Positions 18,354 through 26,886 of a stretch of DNA of 64,000 nt are shown here, one piece after another (position 1 is the stretch's first letter; the number at the start of each line of letters is the position of its first letter). Under the pieces are notes generated by a model. It had not been told where the DNA came from, did not search any database, and worked only from the letters and a program-made list of their open reading frames with translations. The position numbers and the translations under genes were made by a program. This DNA is from Tenacibaculum sp. SZ-18 (GTDB lineage: Bacteria > Bacteroidota > Bacteroidia > Flavobacteriales > Flavobacteriaceae), in NCBI RefSeq assembly GCF_002813915.1, contig NZ_CP019335.1:3331777-3395776 (forward strand), in the 5' to 3' direction.

Positions 18354-19697
18354 ATGGAACATATCGTCATTATTGGTAACGGAGTTTCTGGTGTAACAGC
18401 TGCCCGCCATATCCGTAAACTGTCCGACAAAAAAATTACCATTATTTCTTCTGAAACCTCGCATTTCTTTTCAAGAACAGCCCTAATGTATATTTACATG
18501 GGTCATATGAAATTTGAAAATACAAAACCTTATGAAGACTGGTTCTGGAGTAAAAATAGAATAGAACTAAAACAAGCAAGAGTTGCTAGTATTGATACTA
18601 AAAATAAAAATCTTAACCTTGAGAACAGTGAATCTTTTTCTTATGATAAATTAATTATTGCTGCCGGTTCTAAACCAAATAAATTTGGCTGGTCAGGACA
18701 AGATTTAAATGGTGTTATGGGCATGTATCATAAACAGGATTTAGAAAGCCTAGAAAAGTATGCACCGAATAATAAAGTATGTAAACGAGCTGTAATTGTT
18801 GGCGGCGGTTTGATTGGAATTGAATTAGCTGAAATGCTCCACAGTAGAAATATACCTGTTACATTTTTAGTTAGAGAAAAGAGTTTCTGGAACGGTGTTC
18901 TACCAGATCAAGAATCAGAAATGATAAATCAGGAGATTATTGATAATCATATAGATCTAAGATTGGGAGTAAATCTAAAAGAGATTAAATCCGATGAAAA
19001 AGGACAAGTTAAATCTATTGTAATTGCTGAAACAGGAGAAGAAATTGAATGTAATGTCGTTGGTTTAACCGCTGGCGTTTCCCCAAATATAAAATTTGTA
19101 AAAAGTTCTGAAATTGAATCAAATCGTGGTGTACTAGTAAATCGTTCTTTGGAAACAAATATTAAAGATGTTTACGCAATTGGTGACTGCGCAGAACAAA
19201 GAGAAGCTATCGGACAAAGAAGACCAATTGAAGCTGTTTGGTATACAGGAAGAATGATGGGCGAAACTGTTGCTCAAACCATTTGTGGAAATCCTACTGA
19301 ATACAGACCAGGACATTGGTTTAACTCTGCTAAATTTATTGATATTGAATACCAAACTTATGGTTGGGTTTGGGCAAAGCCAAGAGAAAATGAGGCTCGT
19401 TTTTTCTGGAAGCATAAAGATGGTAAGAAAGCTATTCACTTAAGCTTTGATAAAGATTCTAAAGAATTTATTGGGATAAACGCCTTCGGAATTAGGATGC
19501 GTCATGAGTTTTTCGACAAAGTATTAACCGAAAAGAAATCTGTAATTCATGTACTTCAACATTTAGCTGATGCAAATTTTGATCCTGAGTTTTATAAACA
19601 GTATGAACAAGAAATTATTTCAAAATTCAATAAGGCACATGGAACTAATATTCAGGCTAAAAAGAAAAGTTGGAAACGCATATTTAGCAAAGCATAA
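18354..19697 (+). CDS. FAD/NAD(P)-dependent oxidoreductase (rubredoxin/nitrite reductase-like)
   Basis: 447 residues. The FAD-binding Rossmann motif IVIIGNGVSGVTAARHI is at the N-terminus, a second dinucleotide motif AVIVGGGLIGIELAEML near residue 145 binds NAD(P)H, and DVYAIGDCAEQRE is the C-terminal FAD contact. The family passes electrons from NAD(P)H to a ferredoxin, rubredoxin or other partner. A C-terminal extension of about 120 residues follows the usual core. The next gene, 14 bases downstream, is a polyferredoxin-like membrane protein, the obvious electron partner. The pathway served is not known. Confidence 0.85.
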   Translation: MEHIVIIGNGVSGVTAARHIRKLSDKKITIISSETSHFFSRTALMYIYMGHMKFENTKPYEDWFWSKNRIELKQARVASIDTKNKNLNLENSESFSYDKLIIAAGSKPNKFGWSGQDLNGVMGMYHKQDLESLEKYAPNNKVCKRAVIVGGGLIGIELAEMLHSRNIPVTFLVREKSFWNGVLPDQESEMINQEIIDNHIDLRLGVNLKEIKSDEKGQVKSIVIAETGEEIECNVVGLTAGVSPNIKFVKSSEIESNRGVLVNRSLETNIKDVYAIGDCAEQREAIGQRRPIEAVWYTGRMMGETVAQTICGNPTEYRPGHWFNSAKFIDIEYQTYGWVWAKPRENEARFFWKHKDGKKAIHLSFDKDSKEFIGINAFGIRMRHEFFDKVLTEKKSVIHVLQHLADANFDPEFYKQYEQEIISKFNKAHGTNIQAKKKSWKRIFSKA

Positions 19698-19711
19698 TTA
19701 ATTAGCATACA

Positions 19712-21316
19712 ATGAAAGTGATTAAAAATATAGGTTTAGTACTCTCTCTAATTGGGTTTGCTATTTTTACAGCGAGTATGTTTATCGGAACGAATAATGT
19801 TTCCGAAGAAACATTTAATAATTGGGCTTCACAAAAAGTAAAAAGTGAATTTTTTATTGAAAAAGCGAAACAAGATATTGTTGGTAAAGAATTGACTGCT
19901 TATCAATTATCATCTAAAATAATTGATATCGCTAAACAATCAAATGAATTTCAAAAAAGTAAAGATGAAATTGCCTGGGAAAAAATTATTCATATAAAAT
20001 GGAATAAAACGTATAAAGATTTTGTGTATCCGTTAGTAAGAGCTTCGGCTACTGGTTGGGTAGTTCAAAATCAAGGATTCTTCTTCTTCCTTACCTTCGG
20101 ATTAGCCATTTTAGGTGGTTTACTATTCTTTGGTGCAGACTATCAATTATTAGGACCTCCTGGAATAAAAAATAATGGGATTTTTCAGCATTCGGCAACA
20201 AACAGAGGAATTCTTGGAATGGTAGCATTCGTGTTTTTCGTAGGATTTTATATGTTGCTATATTTCTTCCCTAACTACTTAATCAATCCAATTTTATCTG
20301 TAAATGGCGTTAGTAAAAGTTTAAGTGGAAATGAGTCAAGTCAGTGGTTCTTATATGGATTTATGTATTGTGCAGTAATGACAGTTTTCGCTGTACGTAT
20401 GTTCATAAAATACCGTCATAACAACTATCAGATTGTTAGAACATTAGTTGTTCTGTTCTTTCAAATTGCATTTGCTTTTTTAATTCCTGAAATATTAGTT
20501 GCCTTTAATAAACCTTGGTTTGATTTTAAAAATGCTTGGCCATTAAACTATTCTTTCTTTTTTGATTGGAATATTAATAGTTTAATCGAAAATGGAAATA
20601 TGGGAATATTCATGTTGGTTTGGGGAATTATTTTAACATTGGTAATTATTCCTGTAATGGTTTACTTCTATGGAAAAAGATGGTACTGTTCTTGGGTTTG
20701 TGGATGTGGTGGATTAGCCGAAACTTTAGGAGATCCTTACCGTCAATTATCAAGTAAATCTCTATTCTCTTGGAAAGTTGAACGTTGGTTAATTCATGGA
20801 GTTTTAGTGTTTGCGACATTAATGACTGCCTTGACTTTATATACCTATTTTGCAGAAATTGAAAGTTGGAAAGAAGTTGCTTTTGGGTTATCTGCTTATG
20901 ATATTCAAAGTTCATACGGATTCTTAATCGGATCTATTTTTTCTGGAGTTATTGGAACAGGTTTTTATCCAATTTTAGGTAACCGTGTTTGGTGTCGTTT
21001 TGGTTGTCCATTAGCTGCGTACATGGGTTTAGTGCAACGTTTCAAATCAAGATTCAGAATTACAACTAATGGTGGACAATGTATTTCTTGTGGAAATTGT
21101 TCTACCTATTGTGAACAAGGAATTGATGTTCGATCTTATGCTCAAAAAGGAGAAAACATTGTTCGTTCGAGCTGCGTTGGATGTGGTGTTTGTTCTGCTG
21201 TTTGTCCAAGAGGAGTTTTAAAACTTGAAAATGGTCCAGAAAAAGGTAGAATTAATCCTACTCAAGTTTTATTAGGAAATGATGTTGATTTATTAGAATT
21301 AATGAATGAAAAATAG
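19712..21316 (+). CDS. Membrane-bound 4Fe-4S polyferredoxin (NosR/NapH-like)
   Basis: 534 residues with about six membrane segments and a long periplasmic-like insertion near the N-terminus. A CSWVCGCGG motif and CRFGCPLAAYMG motif mark the NosR/NapH-type core. Two ferredoxin clusters follow at the C-terminus: CISCGNCSTYCEQG and CVGCGVCSAVCPRG. Such proteins carry electrons between membrane carriers and redox enzymes. It directly follows the FAD oxidoreductase, so the pair probably forms one electron-transfer module. Its end overlaps the start of the broken MORN-like gene by 11 bases. Confidence 0.85.
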   Translation: MKVIKNIGLVLSLIGFAIFTASMFIGTNNVSEETFNNWASQKVKSEFFIEKAKQDIVGKELTAYQLSSKIIDIAKQSNEFQKSKDEIAWEKIIHIKWNKTYKDFVYPLVRASATGWVVQNQGFFFFLTFGLAILGGLLFFGADYQLLGPPGIKNNGIFQHSATNRGILGMVAFVFFVGFYMLLYFFPNYLINPILSVNGVSKSLSGNESSQWFLYGFMYCAVMTVFAVRMFIKYRHNNYQIVRTLVVLFFQIAFAFLIPEILVAFNKPWFDFKNAWPLNYSFFFDWNINSLIENGNMGIFMLVWGIILTLVIIPVMVYFYGKRWYCSWVCGCGGLAETLGDPYRQLSSKSLFSWKVERWLIHGVLVFATLMTALTLYTYFAEIESWKEVAFGLSAYDIQSSYGFLIGSIFSGVIGTGFYPILGNRVWCRFGCPLAAYMGLVQRFKSRFRITTNGGQCISCGNCSTYCEQGIDVRSYAQKGENIVRSSCVGCGVCSAVCPRGVLKLENGPEKGRINPTQVLLGNDVDLLELMNEK

Positions 21317-21770
21317 ACCAAAAATCACTTTAATTCTCTTATTTCTAGCCTATTCTTGTTTTGCTCAAAAAGTTTATCAAAAAAACTATCTTGATAATGG
21401 TAAAATAAAGTCTGAAGGGTGGATGGAAAATGACAAAAAAGAAAAATATTGGGTTTTCAATTATAAAAATGAGAATAATAAAGAGAAAGGTCATTATAAC
21501 AATGGTCTAAGAAATAAATATTGGTACTTTTACAACCGAGATACGTCTAAGAGTAAGGAAGGATACTTTGTTAAAAGCCTGAAAAACAAATGGTAGCTAT
21601 TCTATGATAATAAGTAAATATTAATCATAAATGCCCATTGAAGAATAATAGAAAGGATGGCTATTGTTTTAACTGAACTGGTAATACTTCCAAATTTGAA
21701 AACGAAAAAAATAAAAAAGGGAAGAGATTAATCCTCTTTTTTAAAAGAGGATTAATCTGAACGATTTAAA
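21306..21770 (+). pseudogene. Broken MORN-like repeat (YwqK-type) protein gene
   Basis: The ATG overlaps the stop of the polyferredoxin gene. A signal peptide and repeats are visible: NGKIKSEGWMEND, KYWVFNYKN, KEKGHYNNGLRNKYWYFYN, KEGYFVKSLKNKW. A TAG at 21594-21596 then ends the frame where a second Trp is expected. Coding character continues after it: LFYDNK, and in a shifted frame KDGYCFN, TGNTSKFENEKNKKGKR, matching the end of flavobacterial MORN-like proteins. So a nonsense codon and frameshifts have cut a protein of about 150 residues to 96. The truncated product may still be made. Confidence 0.7.
21726..21757. repeat. Perfect 15-base inverted repeat
   Basis: The arms GATTAATCCTCTTTT (21726-21740) and its exact reverse complement (21743-21757) are separated by two bases. 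It lies in the decayed tail of the MORN-like gene, 19 bases before the next start codon. No T-run follows on the plus strand. Confidence 0.85.
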
Positions 21771-21776
21771 TAGCCC

Positions 21777-22469
21777 ATGGAACCCAGAATTATAGTTATT
21801 ATTCCGGCATACAATGAGCAAAACTCAATTGCCAAAGTGATTAATGATATTCCAAAAAGTGTAAGTGAAGTTATTGTTGTTAGTAATAACTCTACAGATA
21901 ATACAGAATTAAATGCAACAAATGCTGGAGCTACGGTACTTCAAGAAAAAAGAAGAGGTTATGGTTATGCTTGTTTAAAAGGGATGGAATACATTACTAA
22001 ACAAGGAAAAAAACCAGATATCATCGTTTTTTTGGATGGTGATTATTCTGATTATCCTGAACAACTTGATGAAATTACTGCTCCGATTATTAATGATGAT
22101 ATTGATTTTGTCATTGGTTCTAGAGTTAAAAGACTTCGTGAAAATGGTTCTATGACTCCACAACAAGTTTTTGGAAATTGGTTAGCAACTTTTTTAATGA
22201 AAGTCTTTTTTGGAGCAAAGTTCACAGATTTAGGTCCTTTTAGAGCTATAAAATTCGATAAGTTATTGGCGCTAGAAATGGAAGATAAAACCTACGGTTG
22301 GACTGTAGAGATGCAATTGAAAGCGATTAAAAGAAAATTTACTTATACAGAAATACCTGTAAAATATAGAAACAGAATTGGCGTTTCTAAAGTTTCAGGA
22401 ACCGTAAAAGGAACTATATTAGCGGGCGTAAAAATATTAACTTGGATCTTCAAATACAGTTTTAAATAA
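21777..22469 (+). CDS. Family 2 glycosyltransferase, dolichol-phosphate-mannose-synthase-like
   Basis: 230 residues, a single soluble GT-A domain. Motifs are VIIPAYNEQNSIAKVIND, VSNNSTDNT, and the metal-binding FLDGDYSDYP (DxD-like), then VIGSRVKRL and GPFRAIKF. No membrane segment is present. Family members transfer a sugar from a nucleotide donor to a polyprenyl phosphate or similar lipid. It is coupled to the next glycosyltransferase by a TAATG overlap, so the three glycosyltransferases are likely made together, with the third, a GT-C enzyme, using a lipid-linked donor made by the first. Confidence 0.87.
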   Translation: MEPRIIVIIPAYNEQNSIAKVINDIPKSVSEVIVVSNNSTDNTELNATNAGATVLQEKRRGYGYACLKGMEYITKQGKKPDIIVFLDGDYSDYPEQLDEITAPIINDDIDFVIGSRVKRLRENGSMTPQQVFGNWLATFLMKVFFGAKFTDLGPFRAIKFDKLLALEMEDKTYGWTVEMQLKAIKRKFTYTEIPVKYRNRIGVSKVSGTVKGTILAGVKILTWIFKYSFK

Positions 22470-23959
22470 TGATTCTCGAATACATTATTATTAGTCTTTA
22501 CAGCATTTCATTATTGCTAGTTTTCATGTATGCTTTAGCACAATTAAATTTACTTTTTAACTATTTATCTTCTAGAAAAAAAACAGACAATTCTGAGACC
22601 TTTGATTTAAGTAAGGAAGACGAAGTTCCATATGTAACGATTCAATTACCTGTTTTTAATGAATTGTATGTAATGGAGAGACTTCTAGATAATATTGCTC
22701 TCTTAAAATATCCAAGAGAAAAGTTAGAAATTCAAGTTTTGGATGATTCTACAGATGAATCTGTGGAAACAACGGCAGCACATGTAAAAAGATTACAGGA
22801 AACTGGATTAGACATTCAACACATTCGACGAGAAAACAGAATTGGATTTAAAGCAGGAGCTTTAAAAGAAGGTTTAAAAATCGCTAAAGGAGAATTCATC
22901 GCTATTTTTGATGCCGACTTTTTACCAAAACCATGTTGGTTAGAAAAAACAGTAATTTATTTTAAAAATCCAGAAATTGGTGTTGTCCAAACTAGATGGG
23001 GCCATATCAACCGAGATTATTCGACTTTAACCAAAGTACAAGCATTTGCTTTAGATGCACATTTTTCTTTAGAACAAGTTGGACGAAACAGCAAGGGACA
23101 TTTCATCAACTTTAACGGTACTGCGGGTATTTGGCGAAAGGAATGTATCATTGATGCTGGGAACTGGGAAGGCGACACTTTAACTGAAGATTTAGATTTG
23201 AGTTATCGTGCTCAATTGAAAAAATGGAAGTTTAAATATTTAGAAGATGTTGTTACTCCAGCTGAATTACCTGTTGTGATTAGTGCGGCTAGATCTCAAC
23301 AATTCAGGTGGAATAAAGGTGGTGCAGAGAATTTCCAAAAAATGCTGAGCAAAATTATTACAAGTAAGAATGTAAACTTCAAAACTAAAATTCATAGTGT
23401 TTTACATCTTTTAAACAGTTCAATGTTTACTTGTGTATTTTTAATGGGAGTTTTGAGTATTCCTATGTTATATATTAAAAATGAATATACTCATTTAAGA
23501 ATATATTTCATCGTTATGAGCTTCTTTGTAACAAGTACAGCAATATTCTTCATTTGTTATTGGTTTATGTTTAAGCGAAACTTTGGCGGTGGAATTAAGA
23601 GTTTTATAAAATATATTGGAGCATTTTTTACATTTTTCTCCATCGCAATGGGATTCTCTTTACACAATACCATTGCAGTTTTAGAAGGTCACTTTGGTAA
23701 GAAAAGTGAATTTGTTCGTACACCAAAATTCAATATTAGAACGCTCAAAGATAATTGGAAAAACAATAAATACATCAAGAAGAAGCCTTCTTTAAACGTT
23801 ATTATAGAAGGTATATTAGCTTTATACTTTGCTTTTGGTTTATATAGTGCTTTTATTGTTGGTGACCAAGGTGGAGATTTTGGACTATTTCCTTTTCATT
23901 TAATGTTATGTATTGGTTTTAGTTATGTATTCTTTAAATCCATATTTTCCAAAGCATAA
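22469..23959 (+). CDS. Family 2 processive-type membrane glycosyltransferase (cellulose synthase/ceramide glucosyltransferase-like)
   Basis: 496 residues: one N-terminal membrane segment, a GT-A domain, then about four membrane segments at the C-terminus. Signatures are VTIQLPVFNE, VQVLDDSTD-like QVLDDSTDES, the DxD in IFDADFLP, the acidic TEDLDLSYRA, and QQFRWNKGG (the Q-x-x-RW motif of processive enzymes). The layout fits glucosyl- or mannosyltransferases that add to lipids or build a polymer through the membrane. Substrate unknown. The start and end overlap the neighbours by one base (TAATG on both sides). Confidence 0.87.
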   Translation: MILEYIIISLYSISLLLVFMYALAQLNLLFNYLSSRKKTDNSETFDLSKEDEVPYVTIQLPVFNELYVMERLLDNIALLKYPREKLEIQVLDDSTDESVETTAAHVKRLQETGLDIQHIRRENRIGFKAGALKEGLKIAKGEFIAIFDADFLPKPCWLEKTVIYFKNPEIGVVQTRWGHINRDYSTLTKVQAFALDAHFSLEQVGRNSKGHFINFNGTAGIWRKECIIDAGNWEGDTLTEDLDLSYRAQLKKWKFKYLEDVVTPAELPVVISAARSQQFRWNKGGAENFQKMLSKIITSKNVNFKTKIHSVLHLLNSSMFTCVFLMGVLSIPMLYIKNEYTHLRIYFIVMSFFVTSTAIFFICYWFMFKRNFGGGIKSFIKYIGAFFTFFSIAMGFSLHNTIAVLEGHFGKKSEFVRTPKFNIRTLKDNWKNNKYIKKKPSLNVIIEGILALYFAFGLYSAFIVGDQGGDFGLFPFHLMLCIGFSYVFFKSIFSKA

Positions 23960-25347
23960 TGTTTATCAAAAAAGCTTCTTTCACGGCAATTACAATAATA
24001 TCTTGTTTGTTATATTATATATTTGCTTATCATCTTGAAAGAACTTTTTTTGGAAAAATTATCTTATTTTGGACAGCTCTTTTTACTGGATATATTTTTT
24101 TCATTAATTTAAACTTTTCTTTTAAAAACTTAGCAACAATTGCTATTTTATTTAGGTTAGTTTTTTTGTTAGCTATGCCTAACTTATCGCAAGACTTTTA
24201 TAGGTTTATATGGGACGGAAGAATGATTTTAGAAAATTTAAATCCTTATATATCCCTTCCACAAACATTTATCGAGGAGGAATTTTTAATTATTGAGCAA
24301 GCTGAAGAGCTTTATGCGGGAATGGGACCAATGAATGGAAGTCATTACACCAACTATCCTCCATTAAATCAATTATGCTTTTTTATTGCAGCTTTATTTT
24401 CTGGTAAATCAATTTTAGGCTCTGTCATTATAATGCGTCTTCAAATTATTTTTGCAGATATTGGAATCATATATTTTGGATCGAAATTATTGCGTAAACT
24501 TGATATAAATCCGAATAACATATTTTTATATGCTCTCAATCCATTTATTATAATAGAGTTAACAGGAAATCTGCATTACGAACCAGTAATGTTATTTTTC
24601 TTAATTATAGCACTCTATCTTTTTCATAAAAGAAAATGGATATTATCTGGATTTATGTTTGCATTTTCCATTAGTATTAAATTAATCCCATTGTTATTTC
24701 TTCCCATATTTTTGAAACGTTTTCTATTAAGAGGTAGAAAGATAAAATGGAAAGAGAATGGGATTAAACTTCTACTTTTTTATGTTATTATCATTGGTAC
24801 GAATGGAATATTATTTCTTCCTTTTATTTCAGAGTTTTTAATTAGTAATTACAGTAATTCTGTTGGACTATGGTTTCGATCATTTGAATTCAATGCAAGT
24901 TTATACTATATCTTCAGAGAAATAGGATATCTTTTCCGTGGTTATAATGAAATAGCAATCATTGGTAAAATTACGCCTATCCTAACCATTATCTTTATCT
25001 TATTAATAAGTTTATTTAGAAGAAATAAAACAACAACAGAAATCATAACCACTATGTTATTAGCATCGTCGTTCTATTATTTTACTACAACTACTATGCA
25101 TCCATGGTATTTGGCAACACTAGTGGTATTATCAATATTTACAGAATATAGATTCCCTTTAATTTGGTCATTCATAATTATTTTGAGCTATCAAGCTTAT
25201 GCAAATTTAACATGGAAAGAAAATTTATGGTTTGTAACTCTAGAATATAGTATCCTATACGGATTCTTAATTTATGAACTAAAAAAACCCACTCAAAGAT
25301 TGAGTGGGAAAAATTGCTATGAAAAAGAAAAAGAAAGTGGTTTATAA
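23959..25347 (+). CDS. GT-C-fold mannosyltransferase-like multi-spanning membrane protein
   Basis: 462 residues with about ten membrane segments. The first periplasmic loop has SQDFYRFIWDGRMILENLNPY, the acidic-residue pattern of GT-C enzymes that use polyprenyl-phosphate sugars, and NYPPLNQLCFF follows. It resembles the mannosyltransferases of Flavobacteriaceae found downstream of two GT2 genes. The last 20 or so codons (KKPTQRLSGKN) also form the minus-strand terminator described at 25281-25308, which is unusual. The final Lys/Glu-rich tail is probably not part of the conserved domain. Confidence 0.83.
   Translation: MFIKKASFTAITIISCLLYYIFAYHLERTFFGKIILFWTALFTGYIFFINLNFSFKNLATIAILFRLVFLLAMPNLSQDFYRFIWDGRMILENLNPYISLPQTFIEEEFLIIEQAEELYAGMGPMNGSHYTNYPPLNQLCFFIAALFSGKSILGSVIIMRLQIIFADIGIIYFGSKLLRKLDINPNNIFLYALNPFIIIELTGNLHYEPVMLFFLIIALYLFHKRKWILSGFMFAFSISIKLIPLLFLPIFLKRFLLRGRKIKWKENGIKLLLFYVIIIGTNGILFLPFISEFLISNYSNSVGLWFRSFEFNASLYYIFREIGYLFRGYNEIAIIGKITPILTIIFILLISLFRRNKTTTEIITTMLLASSFYYFTTTTMHPWYLATLVVLSIFTEYRFPLIWSFIIILSYQAYANLTWKENLWFVTLEYSILYGFLIYELKKPTQRLSGKNCYEKEKESGL
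25281..25308 (-). terminator. Minus-strand terminator embedded in the 3' end of the GT-C gene
   Basis: On the minus strand, CCCACTCAA pairs with TTGAGTGGG (25288-25308, 3-base loop) and is followed by seven Ts (25287 to 25281). It ends transcription of the minus-strand acetyltransferase gene roughly 100 bases after its stop, inside the convergent gene. Confidence 0.8.
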
Positions 25348-25405
25348 CCACATGACAAATATATGTCTTATTTCTTCTGACGCAAAAAAAATTAACATTA
25401 AATTC

Positions 25406-25990
25406 TTATTTTTCTAACATTAATCTATCTTCGATAAGTATATATTTTTCAGATGTTTCCGGACAAATAGCTCTTCCATTCTCATTAAAATTTAAACGAT
25501 GTCCATTCTTACTTACCCAACCAATCGGTTTTGATGGGTTTCCAACTACTAATGCAAAAGCAGGTACATCCTTAGTTACAACAGCTCCAGCACCAATGAG
25601 TGCATATTCACCAATTGTAATACCGCATATAATTGTAGCGTTTGCACCAATACTTGCGCCTTTCTTTACCAAAGTTTGTTTAAATTCATTCTTTCTATTG
25701 ACAGCGCTTCGCGGATTGATCACATTCGTAAAAACCATTGAAGGCCCCAAAAAAACATCATCTTCACAAATAACCCCTGTATAAATGGAAACATTATTTT
25801 GAACTTTTACGTTCTTTCCAAGAACAACAGAAGGGGAAACAACCACATTCTGACCTAAATTACAACCTTCACCAATACTGCAATTAGTCATTACATGACT
25901 GAAGTGCCAAATTTTGGTTCCTTGCCCAATAACACAGCCTTCATCTATAACCGCTGTTTCATGGGAAAAATATTCTTTTAACTTGCTCAT
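25406..25990 (-). CDS. Left-handed beta-helix N-acetyltransferase (WbpD/WlbB-like)
   Basis: 194 residues dominated by hexapeptide repeats (IGEGCNLGQNVVVSPSVVLG, VKVQNNVSIYTGVICEDD, GASIGANATIICG, IGEYALIGAGAVVTKDVP). The pattern and the start (HETAVIDEGCVIGQGTKIWHFSHV) match WbpD-type enzymes that N-acetylate UDP-3-amino sugars with acetyl-CoA during surface-polysaccharide synthesis. The usual partners (dehydrogenase, oxidase, aminotransferase) are not in the window, so the exact sugar is open. It has terminators on both sides and thus seems to be a single-gene unit. Confidence 0.88.
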   Translation of the reverse strand: MSKLKEYFSHETAVIDEGCVIGQGTKIWHFSHVMTNCSIGEGCNLGQNVVVSPSVVLGKNVKVQNNVSIYTGVICEDDVFLGPSMVFTNVINPRSAVNRKNEFKQTLVKKGASIGANATIICGITIGEYALIGAGAVVTKDVPAFALVVGNPSKPIGWVSKNGHRLNFNENGRAICPETSEKYILIEDRLMLEK

Positions 25991-26001
25991 ATAACAAAAT
26001 T

Positions 26002-26031
26002 AAAAAACTCAATCTAATGATTGAGTTTTTT
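26002..26031 (-). terminator. Terminator between the TonB gene and the acetyltransferase gene
   Basis: AAAAAACTCAATC pairs with GATTGAGTTTTTT around the loop TAAT. A- and T-runs on both sides let it work in either direction; on the minus strand it closes the gene ending at 26036. Confidence 0.82.
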
Positions 26032-26035
26032 CTAT

Positions 26036-26788
26036 TTATTCTACCATAAAACTAATTGGCAATGTATATTTAACTTTAACAGCCTTGTCGTTTTGCATAC
26101 CTGGCGTCAATTTAGGTATTTTACCAATGATTCTTCCAGCCTCCTTTTTTAGCTCCGGATGTGGGGCCCTTATTTGAATATCTGTAACATATCCATTTTT
26201 ATCAATAACAAACTGAGTCATAATTCTCTTTTTTCCGCTTCTTAGTCCTAATTCGTTGGCTAACTCCGTATTAAAGTTTCGTAATACCAACTGCTTCATT
26301 TTACTTTCAAAACACCTTCTGTTCTCGATTTCAGAAGATCGTTCACAACCCTTAAAAATAGGAGCTCTCTGTACGTTATTTATTGATACAGGCCCAACCA
26401 ATGTTGGTTCCTTATTTTCTGCAGGTATAACTTTGGTTGTGATTACTGGCGTATTATCAGAAACTACAATGGCAGGTTCCGTTACCTCAATCTTAGATGT
26501 TTCTTTTACTGGTTTAAAGTTAATAAGGGGAACTACTTTTGGAATAACTCTAGGTTTAGGGGTAGGTTTATGTACTTCAACTATTTTCGGAATCTTTACA
26601 TAATCAGATAATGTGAACGTATTATCGTCGTTTATAATAAAATCTCGCGCAATTGCTTCTGATTTCTTTTCTGTTTGATGTTCTAATGTAACAAAAACAA
26701 TAAACAAAACTAAAACTAAACCTAATTGTGTAAATATGTTAGAGTATTTCTCTAGCTGTTTTCTGGGATGCTTCTTTAACTTTTTCAT
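26036..26788 (-). CDS. Energy transducer TonB (copy with shortened proline linker)
   Basis: 250 residues: a cytoplasmic Lys-rich start, one membrane segment (LGLVLVLFIVFVTLE), a periplasmic linker with a Pro-Lys stretch (HKPTPKPRVIPKVVP), and the TonB C-terminal domain ending YTLPISFMVE. The C-domain carries FVIDKNGYVTDIQIRAPHPELKKEAGRII, as in TonB proteins that link the ExbBD motor to outer-membrane receptors. It shares its C-domain closely with the gene at 26887-27612; the two probably arose by tandem duplication. Terminators lie on both sides, so it is expressed from its own promoter, which I could not fix. Confidence 0.87.
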   Translation of the reverse strand: MKKLKKHPRKQLEKYSNIFTQLGLVLVLFIVFVTLEHQTEKKSEAIARDFIINDDNTFTLSDYVKIPKIVEVHKPTPKPRVIPKVVPLINFKPVKETSKIEVTEPAIVVSDNTPVITTKVIPAENKEPTLVGPVSINNVQRAPIFKGCERSSEIENRRCFESKMKQLVLRNFNTELANELGLRSGKKRIMTQFVIDKNGYVTDIQIRAPHPELKKEAGRIIGKIPKLTPGMQNDKAVKVKYTLPISFMVE

Positions 26789-26841
26789 AATGTAATAGTT
26801 TTAAATTAGAACTAATTAAATCCAAAAAACATGCCACAAAA

Positions 26842-26866
26842 AAAAACGACTCAAAAGAGTCGTTTT
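26842..26866 (-). terminator. Terminator between the two TonB genes
   Basis: AAAAACGACTC pairs with GAGTCGTTTTT around the loop AAA(A). It closes the upstream TonB copy on the minus strand. Confidence 0.85.
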
Positions 26867-26886
26867 TAATAAATATTTGTATCTTC

